Made by a program: the position numbers and the translations under genes. The notes under the pieces are model-generated. The model made no database searches and was not told the origin of the DNA. It worked only from the letters and a program-made list of their open reading frames with translations. A stretch of 64,000 nt of DNA. Origin: Casuarius casuarius. Lineage: Eukaryota; Chordata; Aves; Casuariiformes; Casuariidae. Shown here in pieces: positions 38,771-50,426 of this stretch. The stretch is taken from positions 7,403,081-7,467,080 of the forward strand of contig PTFA01000011.1 of NCBI GenBank assembly GCA_003342895.1, in the 5' to 3' direction. Position 1 is the first letter of the stretch, and each line of letters opens with the position of its first letter.

Positions 38771-41133
38771 ATTTACTGAAGAACACATACTGAAAGGCAA
38801 GCAAAACTGTTTTTTACTCTAGACAATGTTCTTTTNAAAAAAAAAATTATGAAATATTAGCAGTGTAATTCATTTGACTTAGACTATATGCTAAAACAGT
38901 TGAGAAGTACTTGATAGCATTTCTTAAAACTTCATTAGAAGCAAATATCTTCTTTTACATACAACTTAGTTTAAACTAAGTCCTGAAATAAGTATATGTT
39001 TCAAATAAAGCTCTTTTATAAGCTTACAGTGATAAATGGTTTAGTTCTTTTTTTTGATACTGCAATTCCTATTTTTTTACAGGGACCTCTAGTAAATGAA
39101 ATAAAACAGAAAATGGTCAACAGGAGTGCGTATTCAGGCCACACAGGAATAACTGATTTGAAAAAAAAAAAGCTGATTTACGATGGAATGTTCTTTGTGT
39201 GTGAAGATTAGAGAGTCCTTTTGATCATTGTACTAAATAAATTTTTAATTCATTAGGAATTTCTACTTCTTTTTAAAATGTTTTCCCTTCAGGGGTGGCA
39301 GCTAGTCCCAAGAGGACTGCTTTCTGTTCCTTTAGGACAAAAGTGAAACGAGTAGCTTTAAAACGGAAAGTGCTGAATCAGAGATACTAGTTTGTTCTTA
39401 TGTGGCATTTTTTTCCCCATTGCATGATGAATCAGTATTCAAAGGTCTTGCAGCACATATGCTCTGTATTCATACCAGGAATCTATATACTTTTCCCCAT
39501 ATAAAGCAGAACAAAACCCAGTATCTTTACAATGAAATGTGAAATAATCTAAGATGTTAAATGCTACTCTTGAAGTTTTTGGCTAAGCTTTCAAATGATT
39601 GATATGAAAATTTTTGTCTGTACAACTTTATGCTCTGAAGGTCATTGCTACAAATTGGGAAGCAATGGCATCTGTTTGTCCAGGTTTTCCCTAAGAACAA
39701 ACCAGCAAAAACTATAGACATGGTGAGTATCTGGCTATGTAGATTTGGGGTGGTTTTAGTCTAGTCTGTGTTGCTACTGCCACTAAAAGTGATGCTCCTG
39801 CTCCAGTGGCATGTCTGGTTTTATTTATTAATTTTATTTATTGAATTGCTTTTAACCGGGACTACCTTTTAGTAGCAATATTGTTTTATACTAGCTTAAT
39901 CTATCCATGGAACTACAGTATAAGTTGTGAACATATAGCTTATCAGCTCTATGCACTGTACCTACTCTAAATATGAGGTCACTGAAAGCTGTTTACCCTC
40001 TTTTTTTCACTGAAATCTAAACCACTTTGTTTACTGTAGCAGAGTATGCAAATGGTTGGCTTGAAGGCAGTGTCATGCAATTTGGTTTTCTCAGAGTTGA
40101 CTGGTTTCTTATTACTTTAAGATTTTGTATTTCCTTGAGCTTATGTGGTTTAGAGAAGTTTCAAGGCAAACAAATAAGTGATTTTGAAATTTGGATTGCC
40201 ACTTCTAGTCTAGAAACAATTATGTTGCCTAAATCTATCCTTCAGAATATTTGTGTTAACTTTGAACAGTTAATACTAATATGTACAAATACAGATCATT
40301 CTTGGCAGAGGTGACTATGATTATTTGATGAGGCATGTCCTAATGACTAACCTTGTCTGCCTAGAATGCCTGGTGGATCAAAAAGGTACAAAAAATCTTG
40401 AATTGTGGAATCTAAGCTTGGTTCAGCAACTTTAACTGAGAGGAAGGAACCTTATTTTAAGATTTACTAGATATGACTGTGGCGTTTCATGCTGTATCTT
40501 CCAGCTGTCTAGCTGCTGTCTGGTACTGGGATGGTTTCACAGCCATTGCTACCAAGTTCCTCTGCAGTTTGCTCTTTCCTTTCTTACTCTATATAGTTAA
40601 TGAATATTGGTATTAACAGGACATCAGCTTGTTATAAAAGAAGCGATGAGCAGTGTATTTATACACACACGTATGTATATTTTAAATTTGCAGGGCTGGC
40701 AACCATAAGGTCTGTAAGCCTGTCCAAAGATAGTTTGCTCATGCAGTTCGAGGTTGTTTTCAGTTACATTTTGTGCAAACTTATCTCTTTCCATAATCAA
40801 CAGGAGTTGATGAGTTTTTCCTGAAGTGTTGAAACAAATGTTTCTACTGGTGTGTTTGGTTTGTGCTTTTTTAATTTATTTTGNTTTTTTTCAATCTATT
40901 TCTTCCATTTTCAACTGAATTTTTGGTTCTGATTTAATTTTATGTTGAGAATTACTTTTCAGTCACTCAGTTTTNGGGAGAGAGGAGATAGTACCAATAG
41001 TGACACACTCCATAAACCCCATATTTATCAGGTTTTATAATGGCTGCTATAAAGTTTTCATTCATGTTCCTAATAAAAAAGCAGACATTTAAGTGTGTAT
41101 ATGTTATGATTTTGTGGAATTAAAATCAGTAGT

Positions 41134-41167
41134 GGGTTTTGGGGGGGGGTGAGAGGGGAGGGAAGGG
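41134..41167 (+). other. G-quadruplex-prone G-rich tract in intron 2
   Basis: On the sense (RNA-like) strand five G-runs of three or more occur within 34 bp: GGG TTTT GGGGGGGGG TGAGA GGGG A GGG AA GGG. This satisfies the usual G3+N1-7 quadruplex pattern. It lies 273 bp upstream of the exon 3 acceptor, so an RNA quadruplex here could affect splicing. That role is inference only. Confidence 0.75.
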
Positions 41168-41439
41168 TTCTTATGGCTTTGATCTAACCAACATGATTGA
41201 AGATGAATTGAAAGTAATTTCACTTCTTTGTTAAATTAGAATCAGAGAACAGTTTCTCAGTGAATGTATTACACAGTTTATTGAACTGCTTTTGAAAGTA
41301 CATGGTACCATCATATGTAAGAGTATTTACTGTCACTTAAGTATCTTCTGGAAAAGACTATAAATACTCTCATACCTCTTTAATTTTAATTGGATGTGTT
41401 TTAAGGTAAATGTCATTAATACCACTTCTTATATTGCAG

Positions 41440-41555
41440 ATGGCTGGAATCCATTTTCTCATCCATATAAGAAAATGGAGTATGGGAAGTGGGAGTTGTT
41501 TATCCCACCTGGACAAGATGGTTACCCTCCTGTGCCCCATGGATCAAAGCTAAAG
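41440..41555 (+). CDS. GBE1: GBE1 exon 3 (codons 105-143): CBM48 glucan-binding module
   Basis: The exon follows TTATATTGCAG, completes Asn105 (A|AT) and ends after Lys143 in phase 0. Its 116 nt equal human c.314-429. The protein reads [20 protein letters not shown], then [22 protein letters not shown] and the KWEL-IPP strand are standard CBM48 features, forming the beta-sandwich that sits N-terminal to the catalytic barrel. The loop after IPP is the most diverged part of the enzyme in this window (GQDGYPP against KQNKSVL in human) but has the same length. The donor is AAG|GTGCTC, which departs from consensus at +4 to +6 and is the weakest donor of the six exons. Skipping this exon would shift the frame. 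Confidence 0.98.
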
Positions 41556-43973
41556 GTGCTCGTTCTAGAAATACTTTTTTTTCCCCCAAGTTCTTGTAGG
41601 CATTCTTATTTATTATGTTCTTTTCATTTTCTCTTAAATAATTTTATTTTTATTGTGTTATAATTGTGTTTACAGGAAGTAGAGTTTCAGTAATTTATCT
41701 CCTTGTGGAGAGTGACTCCAATAAGTGAAATATTAACATCTAACTTTTTTCGTGATGCTTGGGAACAGATAAATGTGGCTGAAAGCTGGATATAGTTTCT
41801 TGTATCATGTTACAAGCTGAAAATAGTTTTTACATGCAGATTATACAATGGAAAGAAAAGTAAGAATTAAGTAGTGTGTATTTGAAGCCTTCCTGGATTT
41901 GATACAACTGCTTAAATTTAAGATTCTATTCAAATATAAATACCTTTATACTTTGTATTGTTGTACTTCAACCACTGCTTTCGAAGTGTTCTTTGTGTTG
42001 TTTTAAAATTTCTGTCAAATATCTAGGAAGTAAAAGAAGACTGAGCAGTTGGCTTTATAGATTTTAGTAGGTTAAACTAAATGAAGAAAAAAAGGAAACT
42101 TGTTTTAAGTATTTTATCAATCGTTTCGTAAGTATCCATGAGCATAAATCCTTTCTTCCAAAACTTAATGGAAAGTTTCTCTGAGCTGTCAGATACCACA
42201 GTTGTTATGCTTAGTGCAGATGTACATAATGACAACTAACTACCGGTAGAATTGATATTTCCAGGTGAATACTGATTTCAGTCATTGAGATACACTTTTG
42301 AGAATTTGACTTACTGCAGTCAGAGCATCAGGTCTAGACCTATCAGATCATAACAGCAGGCAGAAATGAATAGCTAAGGAAATGAATGTACTGAAGTCAT
42401 CTAAAGATCAGGAAAATTAAAAAAAAAAATGGGAACACTTTTATAAAACTATTACACTTTCATGGCTCCTCTTAAGAGAACTAATAAATTTTTTTAAAAA
42501 TACTCATTTTTGTGATGAAAATCAGCTTAGGGAAACAAGGAATCTTTTGAAACAAATGCATAAAGATCCAGTGGAAAAGTGTAGTCAAAACGTTTGTGCA
42601 TATCTCTCTGCTTTTGTTATGGCACACAAATTGCCCCAATGTTAAATATGGATAAATAGAAACTTCGAATTTTCCTTCAGGGATGTGAGAAAGCTGTTTT
42701 TATTTTACAAAGGAGGGGAGAAAGCAGTTGTCTGCAACTCAAATACAGTGATTATGCAATAATGTATGAGATACAGAATAGTTACTTAATATTTTCCATA
42801 GTTTTGACATGCAGGTAGGGTTTTTTAATTGCTGCTGAATTTACCTTTTGTTTATGTCATATTTACATAACTACTGAGCTCACCTACTGTAGAATGTTCA
42901 GTGCTGAATGTAGAGATAACAGATGTGAGTGATGGAGACTGCTGATATTTATTAATTTATGTACACAAAAAGGATATATTCCTAAATGTATTTGGAATAG
43001 GATTTATTTGCCTGTGTCTCTCTAATCACTGTCATCTCTCCTATTTTTCAAATACAGCTCTTTATAGTGCTTACTGTCTTTCCATTTGCTATTCTCTTGA
43101 AATACAAACTCCATAAGGCAGACTCCATCATGCAATGTTTGTGTAGCGTGCAGGATTTTTGATAGGGCAAAAGAAAGACTGGCAATGGTTGGGAAGCAGT
43201 TTACTAGTGACATTGGTTGCTGGTAATTCTGTAATTGCTCAGAGTCTTCTGAAAAAACATAACTTGCTTCTTGCAAGTACAATTCTTGCTTAGCAGAATG
43301 TGGATTTATTTTCCGATTTTCACTCTGACCTGTCTTTAATTGCACTTCTATGCAGTCTGTTCTAAGCAAAGATATATGTAGGTATCACTGAGACTCACAG
43401 TTGATGTGATCGCCAAACACATCCATGAAGCTGGATAGTTATTTTATTCTCTCTGCCTATGAGATTGATTGTTTTCGAGTACATATATTCCTGTTTGTTT
43501 CAAGTGCAGAGATTTGGAAACTTGATTCACAAGTATATGTAATCGTAATGGATGATTATATTAATGGATTAAATGGATGATCATAATAGACTTCATCTAC
43601 ATGGAACTCCTTCCAGCCTCATTTTTGGCTTTGTTAATAATTTTTTCATGACACTGTGTGTTTTGTTACTTGGTGCTTACATAACTGAACATAACAGATT
43701 ATAATCTGTACTTTTAATGTATTTATATATTACAAGTAGAGTAAAATAAAAAAATGTCCTCAGTTAAGGTAATTCTAAAATGGTTTATCCATCACAAAAC
43801 TCAAAACAAGGTTAGGATATTTATCATGGTAAAAATGTACATTATCCTCATCTAGGGGTGATCTTTTTCTCTGTCATTCCACTAACAGACGTGGAAAGTA
43901 CTATCCCTATGTAAAGTTTCTTGAAACCACTTGGCCCTGTTGGAGATCATGGCCATTTTTAAATGCATGTGTT

Positions 43974-44010
43974 TTTTGGGAAGGTTAGGATTTTGGGAAG
44001 GTTAGGATTT
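43974..44010. repeat. Tandem duplication, 2 x 17 bp
   Basis: TTTTGGGAAGGTTAGGA is repeated head to tail with a short continuation. Local duplication without coding role. Confidence 0.88.
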
Positions 44011-47000
44011 CTGTGGTAGAGTATAATTTTGCAATTCTTTCTTCATGTAGAACCTGCGAATTTTGGATGTGAACAGAAACTACTATGCAGATCAAAGATC
44101 TGTTTGAATATATAGGCACTGTTGTCAGGGAATCATAAATTTTGAAGTTTATTTTTGCCAATGTAGTTCTTAAACATTTAAGTTAAACTAGTCAACTCTA
44201 GACACTTAAGTAGTGACTCGACTGATTGGCTGGAAGAAAAAGAATGCACCTCCAGAAGGTCCTTATCATTAGCTTCTGTCTTCAATATTTTCATCTTTGG
44301 CTCTACAAAGGCAAATGCTGATTTCTGAAATGGTGACAAGGTCATTTCTTTTAAATAAGTAATTTCTAAGCCAGAATGGGAAATGCATGGAGTGTGGATG
44401 GTGACACTAATTTAGATGAGGTCACAAAATATTTTCATAGGAAAATGAATGAGGAACAGAGGTCACAAACTTTTATCTCTTTTTGATAGTAGTAGACTGT
44501 CTACTGTAGCTCTTCAGACAGTCTGCTCATAACTAAGCATAGACATTGAAGAAGGTGAGTAATTAAAAACCTGGTTATGGATATTTTGATACATTTCTGT
44601 GTCAAGGGAAGAGTGCTTCTAACAGAGTTGAGACTGATTCCCTTGTGAATTATGACATCCACCTACAAAACAAAATGACCTGATAGAAAAGGACACCTTT
44701 TTTCTTTTTCCTTAGGAAATACTTAGCTCAGGATTAGTGAAGAGCTTAGAATAAGTCATTTCATGAACAGATAGAGTTTTGCTTCTTCTGAGGGAAATAT
44801 CGTAAGTGAAGCACAGTTTAAAAAAGGGGGAAAAAAAACCCACCATGGCCTTAAAACAGTGAAGTAAGGGCATATCCTCCCTGTGCTTTTAATAAACTGA
44901 ACTGCTGTGTACCTCTGTTAGGACAGAGGTGGGGGGTGGGTTTGTTTTATGGTAACACGTTCATCACTCTAATGGTGGTGGTAGTTGGGGGATGAGTGTG
45001 CTTATCTTTTTGTGGCTGGAAATGAAAGATTTTTTCTTTAATTATCAGAGTATTTTTGATTCATTTGGTAGATCTATGGTGGATCTGTGTACAAGAAGGA
45101 ACAGATGGGGTTTTGCTGGCGTTTTGGACATCAGGGAACTGGACTTACATCATCTGAGATATATATTTTTCTCTGTTCTAACTTTCTTAGACCTCTGTGG
45201 GGCCAAATAGGAAATAAACCATTAGTTAAATCTGTGGCCATCTGTTTTTTTGCTTGGTTGCAGGCCCTGATTCTTGAGTAGGTTAGTGTAGATTTTGGGG
45301 GGGTTAATTTAATTCAGCTGGTAACAGAAGAATTGTTATCTCACTGAGAGGCAAATGGTCTCTTGAGTTTGTTTACCAAAACCAAATAGGTTATGTGCAA
45401 CTGCTCTTGGACTCGCAGGAGAGGTTTTAGCAGCAGTGAAGCATTGGAATCCAATGACTGTGGCTCTTTGGAGTCTTTTTTGCAGAATGAGCCCAGAATT
45501 TCAGAATATTTTTGTTTAGTTTTTTTTGGCAGACTTACTTTTCCTGACTTGATGATTGTGCAGTTCTTGGGAGGTTTTCCTATTTAAAAATACTTTCCTT
45601 TTACTTTATCCATACAGAAGACTGGTTGTTTTAATTGATATTAAGAAAGTGTACAGAAAAGTGTTTTTTGGAGGAAAAGGGAGAGAGATTTTCAAGAGGA
45701 AGGTGTCTTGAAATGAGATTTGAAGTCTGAGAGTCCATATTAAGTCTATATAAACTTATACACATAGAGGCCGCTATTAATTAGTTAAAGCTTTTTAACA
45801 CTTTTGACAGTTTAGGAGTCTAATTTTCAGCTATATTTAAGTCTGTAGTTCTTGAAAAGAAAAGATTATTGGCCAAAGAGAAAGCAGAAGATAACTTTGG
45901 TATCCCACCTCTTGGATGCCAGGTCTGGGGTTAATTGCCTGTATCTTTCCTATATGGGTGGGAATGTAGGCTTGAGAGTATTGCCATATGGAACCTGCAC
46001 TGATAATACAACTAAGAAGAACTGTTCATGAGGAATACTTTTCTGAGATGTTGTTCTAAAGAAGCATACCATGAATACTTATCATACCAGAAAGCAGTTA
46101 ATGCACCTGACAATGCATAGGGAGGGTCAGCTGAGTACCTCCATGAAAGAGGACCCTAGAATACAGGGAATGCATCTAAACTCTGTGCTTTTTTTTCTAC
46201 TGGCCATCAAGGAGGCTGTGATCCAAGGCATGAGGACTCCTGAGTTGTTGGGGAGGGAGACAACCGGGTGAGAAAGAGGATGGCAGTGGAAGGATCATTG
46301 GGGCCCGTAAGCTAGCCCATTTGTCTATAAAACACAACTGGAATGTGTCCCAGGGAATGGAGGCGATTCAGCATGACCTGCCTCGTTGCTGAAAGACACT
46401 TTGCTGTCAGCGGGAAACAGTTTTGAATGGGAACATCAAAAGCTAAGTGTGCTGTGCCACAACCACCCAACCACAAAGCGCATTACGCAGCAACTGCCCT
46501 TTATACCAACGCTTTATAGTAGAGGATAAGTAATATTTAATGCTTGGGTGCTCCTATTACATACTTCAGCAGTTTCTTTTCTACTTGACACTGCTTGAAA
46601 CAACTCTTAATAAGTTAGGCTTATTGTGTGTAATGAGCTATATTATTATGGCTGCTTTTCAAACTCAGCTCTTCCACCTCAAGCCCCTCAGTTATATAAC
46701 ATGTATGAATATTTTTATACTAGGCATACAAACTCTTACAGTCTTAAATCTGTGTCATTGCTGTTATGGTGACTTAATTCTGGTTAAGTCACAGTAGAAA
46801 AAGTATTTCTTGGATTATTTTAGAGATTCCAATTTTCCTTAGGCTTTTATTAATTCGATTTTTGAAATAGTTTTTTCAAAATCTGGGTTCTTGACTGAAA
46901 GAGAAGCTGTTTGAATGCTGTATTTCAACACAGATGCATGTGTTCTTTTCCTTTTTAAAAATAGATCTCTTGTCCTTCAATACCTCGTAGTGTCATCTTT

Positions 47001-49062
47001 GTGAAGCTAACAGTTATGAAGCTTACAGGTTTTTTTCCACTAGAAATCCATGTACTGCTACAATAAAGTTGATGATGGTGAAATAAACTATCCTCTCTAG
47101 ATTTATGCCTGTTGAAATCCATTGGGCGCATTTCCAGGTGATGTTGCTGTCATTTTTAACAATGTTACTACAACTTTCTTGATTCTCTCATTGTTTCTTG
47201 GGTCTCCTACAAACACCTCTGTCTGCATAGGTGTTTTTACAATACCAGACTACTGTCTCCATCTTCTGAGTTATTTTATATTCAAATGCATACATTGCTT
47301 TGTCTTTCAAGTAAAGCATGGAAATGACGGGGGGGAGGTACAAAGGCTTTTTTAAAATTTTTTTTAATCTAGTCTTGTAAACTAGCTAAACATATATTTT
47401 TAGATTCCTCACTGCAATTGAAACACCTGTTTAATTCATGCATGGAGTTATATCTCCCTCTTTTGGAAAATCTGGGCATGACTTGCTTTGAAATTAGGCT
47501 TTCACTTATTTGTTATTTTGATTTTTGTAAAACCTGATGGATAAGAAATTCCTTTTGAAGAAATATCTAAGTATCCCTAATTAGCTCATGTGACAATATA
47601 TTTATATAAAAATAATCAGCACAGCAAATACACTCCTACTAAATGGCTTCTGAACCACACACAACTTTGCTGTTAAACCTGTAACCATCTTAGAAGTGTT
47701 ACTGTGTTTCCAATAGCTAACAAGTGATTTTTGAAAGATATTTGGTGTAAATGCATGTCTCTAGCAGACTTCTTTGCTAGAAAATTGCTTGGAAGAGAAA
47801 ATAAATAAGAGCTTTGTCTTGACTGACTTATTTTTACAGTAACCTAGAGCTGATGGGGGCGGGGGAGAAGCTGGAGAAGGGGATACTTGGAGTAATATGA
47901 CCGGAGTGGTGCGATTTTTTTTTTCTTGTTTTTATTTTCTTGTTTTTATTTTTTTCCTCAATTTTATCTGACTTTCAATTTATGAAGAACAACCTACAAA
48001 AGCTACATACTGTCTACTCTTTCTGTAACTTCTTTCCACAACTGATACTCAACTAGTTTGTTAGCAAATGACTTTTGAATGATCCTTGCCTGAAGTATTT
48101 GATTTTTCTGGAACTTTAGGATTCTAGAGTATGATAAAGCTTTCCAGTGGGAGCTGGTCTCTAGAAAGATCTCTCCTTTTTTTCTTGCCTCCTCCCCCAC
48201 CGATTTAGACAGGTGTCCATTTGGGAAGGTGCTTCTGGTTAGGGGAGTATTTAAATTGTTGGTCAGTTATTGCTCTGCTGCTGGGTGGGCTGGCTTTTCC
48301 TCTCTGAGGATGGAGTGATCTTGCAATCTTTTTGGGTGCTCTGCCACCTGGAGCTGAAGTGTTGAANAATTTCTGATTCCTTTTCCCACTTCCTGCCTAC
48401 CTCGGGCTTGTGAGCTCATCATGTTGCAGTAGCAGGAATTGTCAGGCAGTAGTGAAGATGCTGTACTTGGTTGTACTTGCTTTCTATATCTGAGGCTAAC
48501 AAAATAAGGTCCCTTCTTACACCTACAGCCTCTTACGCTGGTCTGTTCATTACCGCCCTTATTCTAAAAACTGATAGGAAATCCAGAGCGGAGCAGCTGC
48601 TTTTATGGAGGCTCAACCAGTTTGCAAGAAGAGCTTCTCATACTGCAAAATTAACTGTTCGCTGGAGTTTTCCTTTTAAAGCGTCTCTGTATTAGGTTTA
48701 GTTTCCGTTTGTCTTTGCTTATCAGGATGGAGTTGCTTAATGAAAAATGAGGGACTGAAACATTTTTGGTGTATGCTGAAGACATGAGAGAAAAGAAAAG
48801 GACAGTGAAAGTGGGTGTTTGAAACACACAGGTATTAAATTATACAAGAAAATATCTTAGTGTGAGCTTTTTTTCTTCCTTCCCTAACCGCCTTTAAAAA
48901 AGTAAGGAAGGGAAGTATCTTGAATTTTAATTTTTAATAAACANTGTCGTGGAAAAAATTGGTTGTCTTATTGCAGTATCTAACTTAAACTTGCCAGATA
49001 ATCTTCATGGAAAGACCTAATCTTGACATGCTTCTAGTTTTAAATCAAGTCCATGTTGCCAA

Positions 49063-49172
49063 GTTGCGCTGGTGTTTACACCTGGGCTGTTATGGCCTCT
49101 GTATTCAGATGATCTTGTTGCGCTGGTGTTTACACCTGGGCTGTTATGGCCTCTGTATTCAGATGATCTTGT
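49063..49172. repeat. Perfect tandem duplication, 2 x 54 bp
   Basis: A 54-bp unit beginning GTTGCGCTGGTGTTTACACC and ending CAGATGATCTT occurs twice, head to tail, at 49063-49116 and 49117-49170. Two more bases match at the right edge. The copies are identical, so the event is recent or is an assembly artefact. Fifty-four is divisible by three, which is why open frames on both strands pass through both copies; these frames should not be read as a repeat protein. Confidence 0.96.
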
Positions 49173-49636
49173 CTCATAAATACATAAATATGAAGCTAAT
49201 GAAATAGTGTAAGTTGAAAATATAGAAATAATAATGTATTTATACATAGGCAATAAATAATAAGTCATTGACATTTGTATATTAAAGCTAGTCCACTCAA
49301 TCCTGTTAACCGTTATTAATCTGATGGCCAATTTAATTTTGTCACTGGATAAAAAGCTACGTATGCCAACAATCATTTCAAATGTTTTCAAGCTATTAAA
49401 ATAATGAAGAGCAGTTTATTGGTTTGGATATCTCCCAAGTCCATTGCATCCTCCTTCCACCCCACCCATTCCTTTCTTCTCCTCAACTTTTATTATATGA
49501 CAAACTGTTATATAACAAATGTCTTGAACTGCAAAATATCAGCCGTGGTTCTTCAATTTTTGCCAGAACTCTTGCAGATGTCAGTTTCCCAATTAAAATA
49601 TCTGAAAACTAAGGAATCATCACTGAGACATTGGTT

Positions 49637-49660
49637 CCCCCCACCCCCCCACCCCGACCC
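49637..49660 (-). other. C-rich tract (G-quadruplex-prone on the minus strand)
   Basis: CCCCCC A CCCCCCC A CCCC G A CCC gives four C-runs within 24 bp, so the complementary strand fits a G-quadruplex pattern. It is in intron 3 on the template strand. Confidence 0.7.
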
Positions 49661-50380
49661 ATGCTTTTAACTGTGTATCATCATCAGTCTAAGTGGAAGT
49701 AAGGGACTTAAGGGAACGTGTGTCACTTGAAAACAATGGTTATTTGTAGAAAAATTTACAATTACGATCTTTAGATGCAGGAACTGAAAGCTACAGTGGG
49801 TGGTGATGCAAAGAGAAGGAAAATTGAATAGGATATCGTGTGTAAGAGTTTATTTGAATTATTCTCCCCCACTGTTCTGGAGAAGGTTTATGTATACATT
49901 GGAAGATGAGGTAGCCAAAAAGCAGCAGGCATGAAAATGCAGATGAAGGTAGATGAATACTCAAAGAAAGACATTAGTTATGAACATACATGAATGGAAC
50001 AGAGTAGAAACTTGATCGATGACTCCAAGGGAGCTGAGGAACTTCTGGTAATGTGGGTGGAAGTGGGGAAGGGAGGGAAGTAAAACCAAAGGTATTCTCT
50101 TTTTAAAGCTTGCTATATTTAAAATTAATCTCTTTGTAGAATATGATTGTGTCTTTATTCTTTAAGCAGGGAAGCATTTTAAGCGTATAGTTTTTTGTTG
50201 CCTATTACCCCACAGTTTCTCCTGTGATAACAATAGCAAAACTGTTTTGAACTTATTTTACAGGTGGGTTTGCGTTTTGTCTAAACAGTTCTTACTTGTG
50301 ACCAAATATTTAAAATACTAGACTCGCAGAACTTTCAGCCCTTTCATTGTCATAGACAGATTAAGAAAAAAAGTATGGTT

Positions 50381-50426
50381 TAATGTTCATAAAAAGCCAG
50401 CATAATGTTCATAAAAAGCCAGCATA
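50381..50426. repeat. Tandem duplication, 2 x 22 bp
   Basis: TAATGTTCATAAAAAGCCAG with CA appended occurs twice in perfect tandem, with two extra matching bases at the right edge. Minor replication-slippage type duplication. Confidence 0.92.

Larger units (their letters stand above)
31406..41439 (+). other. GBE1: GBE1 intron 2 (10,034 bp, phase 1)
   Basis: The intron opens with GTAAGT and closes with TTATATTGCAG. It contains a T16-A20 inverted homopolymer at 37891-37926, a CR1 relic at 38688-38770, a G-rich tract at 41134-41167 about 270 bp before exon 3, and a patch open on both strands near 36.5-36.9 kb. No other coding exon was recognised. The rest is AT-rich unique sequence. Confidence 0.95.

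Noticed and set aside
41394..41439. ATG just upstream of exon 3 as a start codon
   Set aside because: It lies in intron 2 before the acceptor; the exon boundary is fixed by frame and by length agreement with human.
43540..43625. Possible reverse CR1 end (GGATGATC...CCTTCCAGCCTCAT)
   Set aside because: Only two short words match the CR1 end and the spacing is off; too weak to call.
49017..49391. 124-codon minus-strand open frame with an internal peptide repeat
   Set aside because: The peptide repeat is just the 54-bp DNA duplication, whose length is a multiple of three. No protein family recognised.
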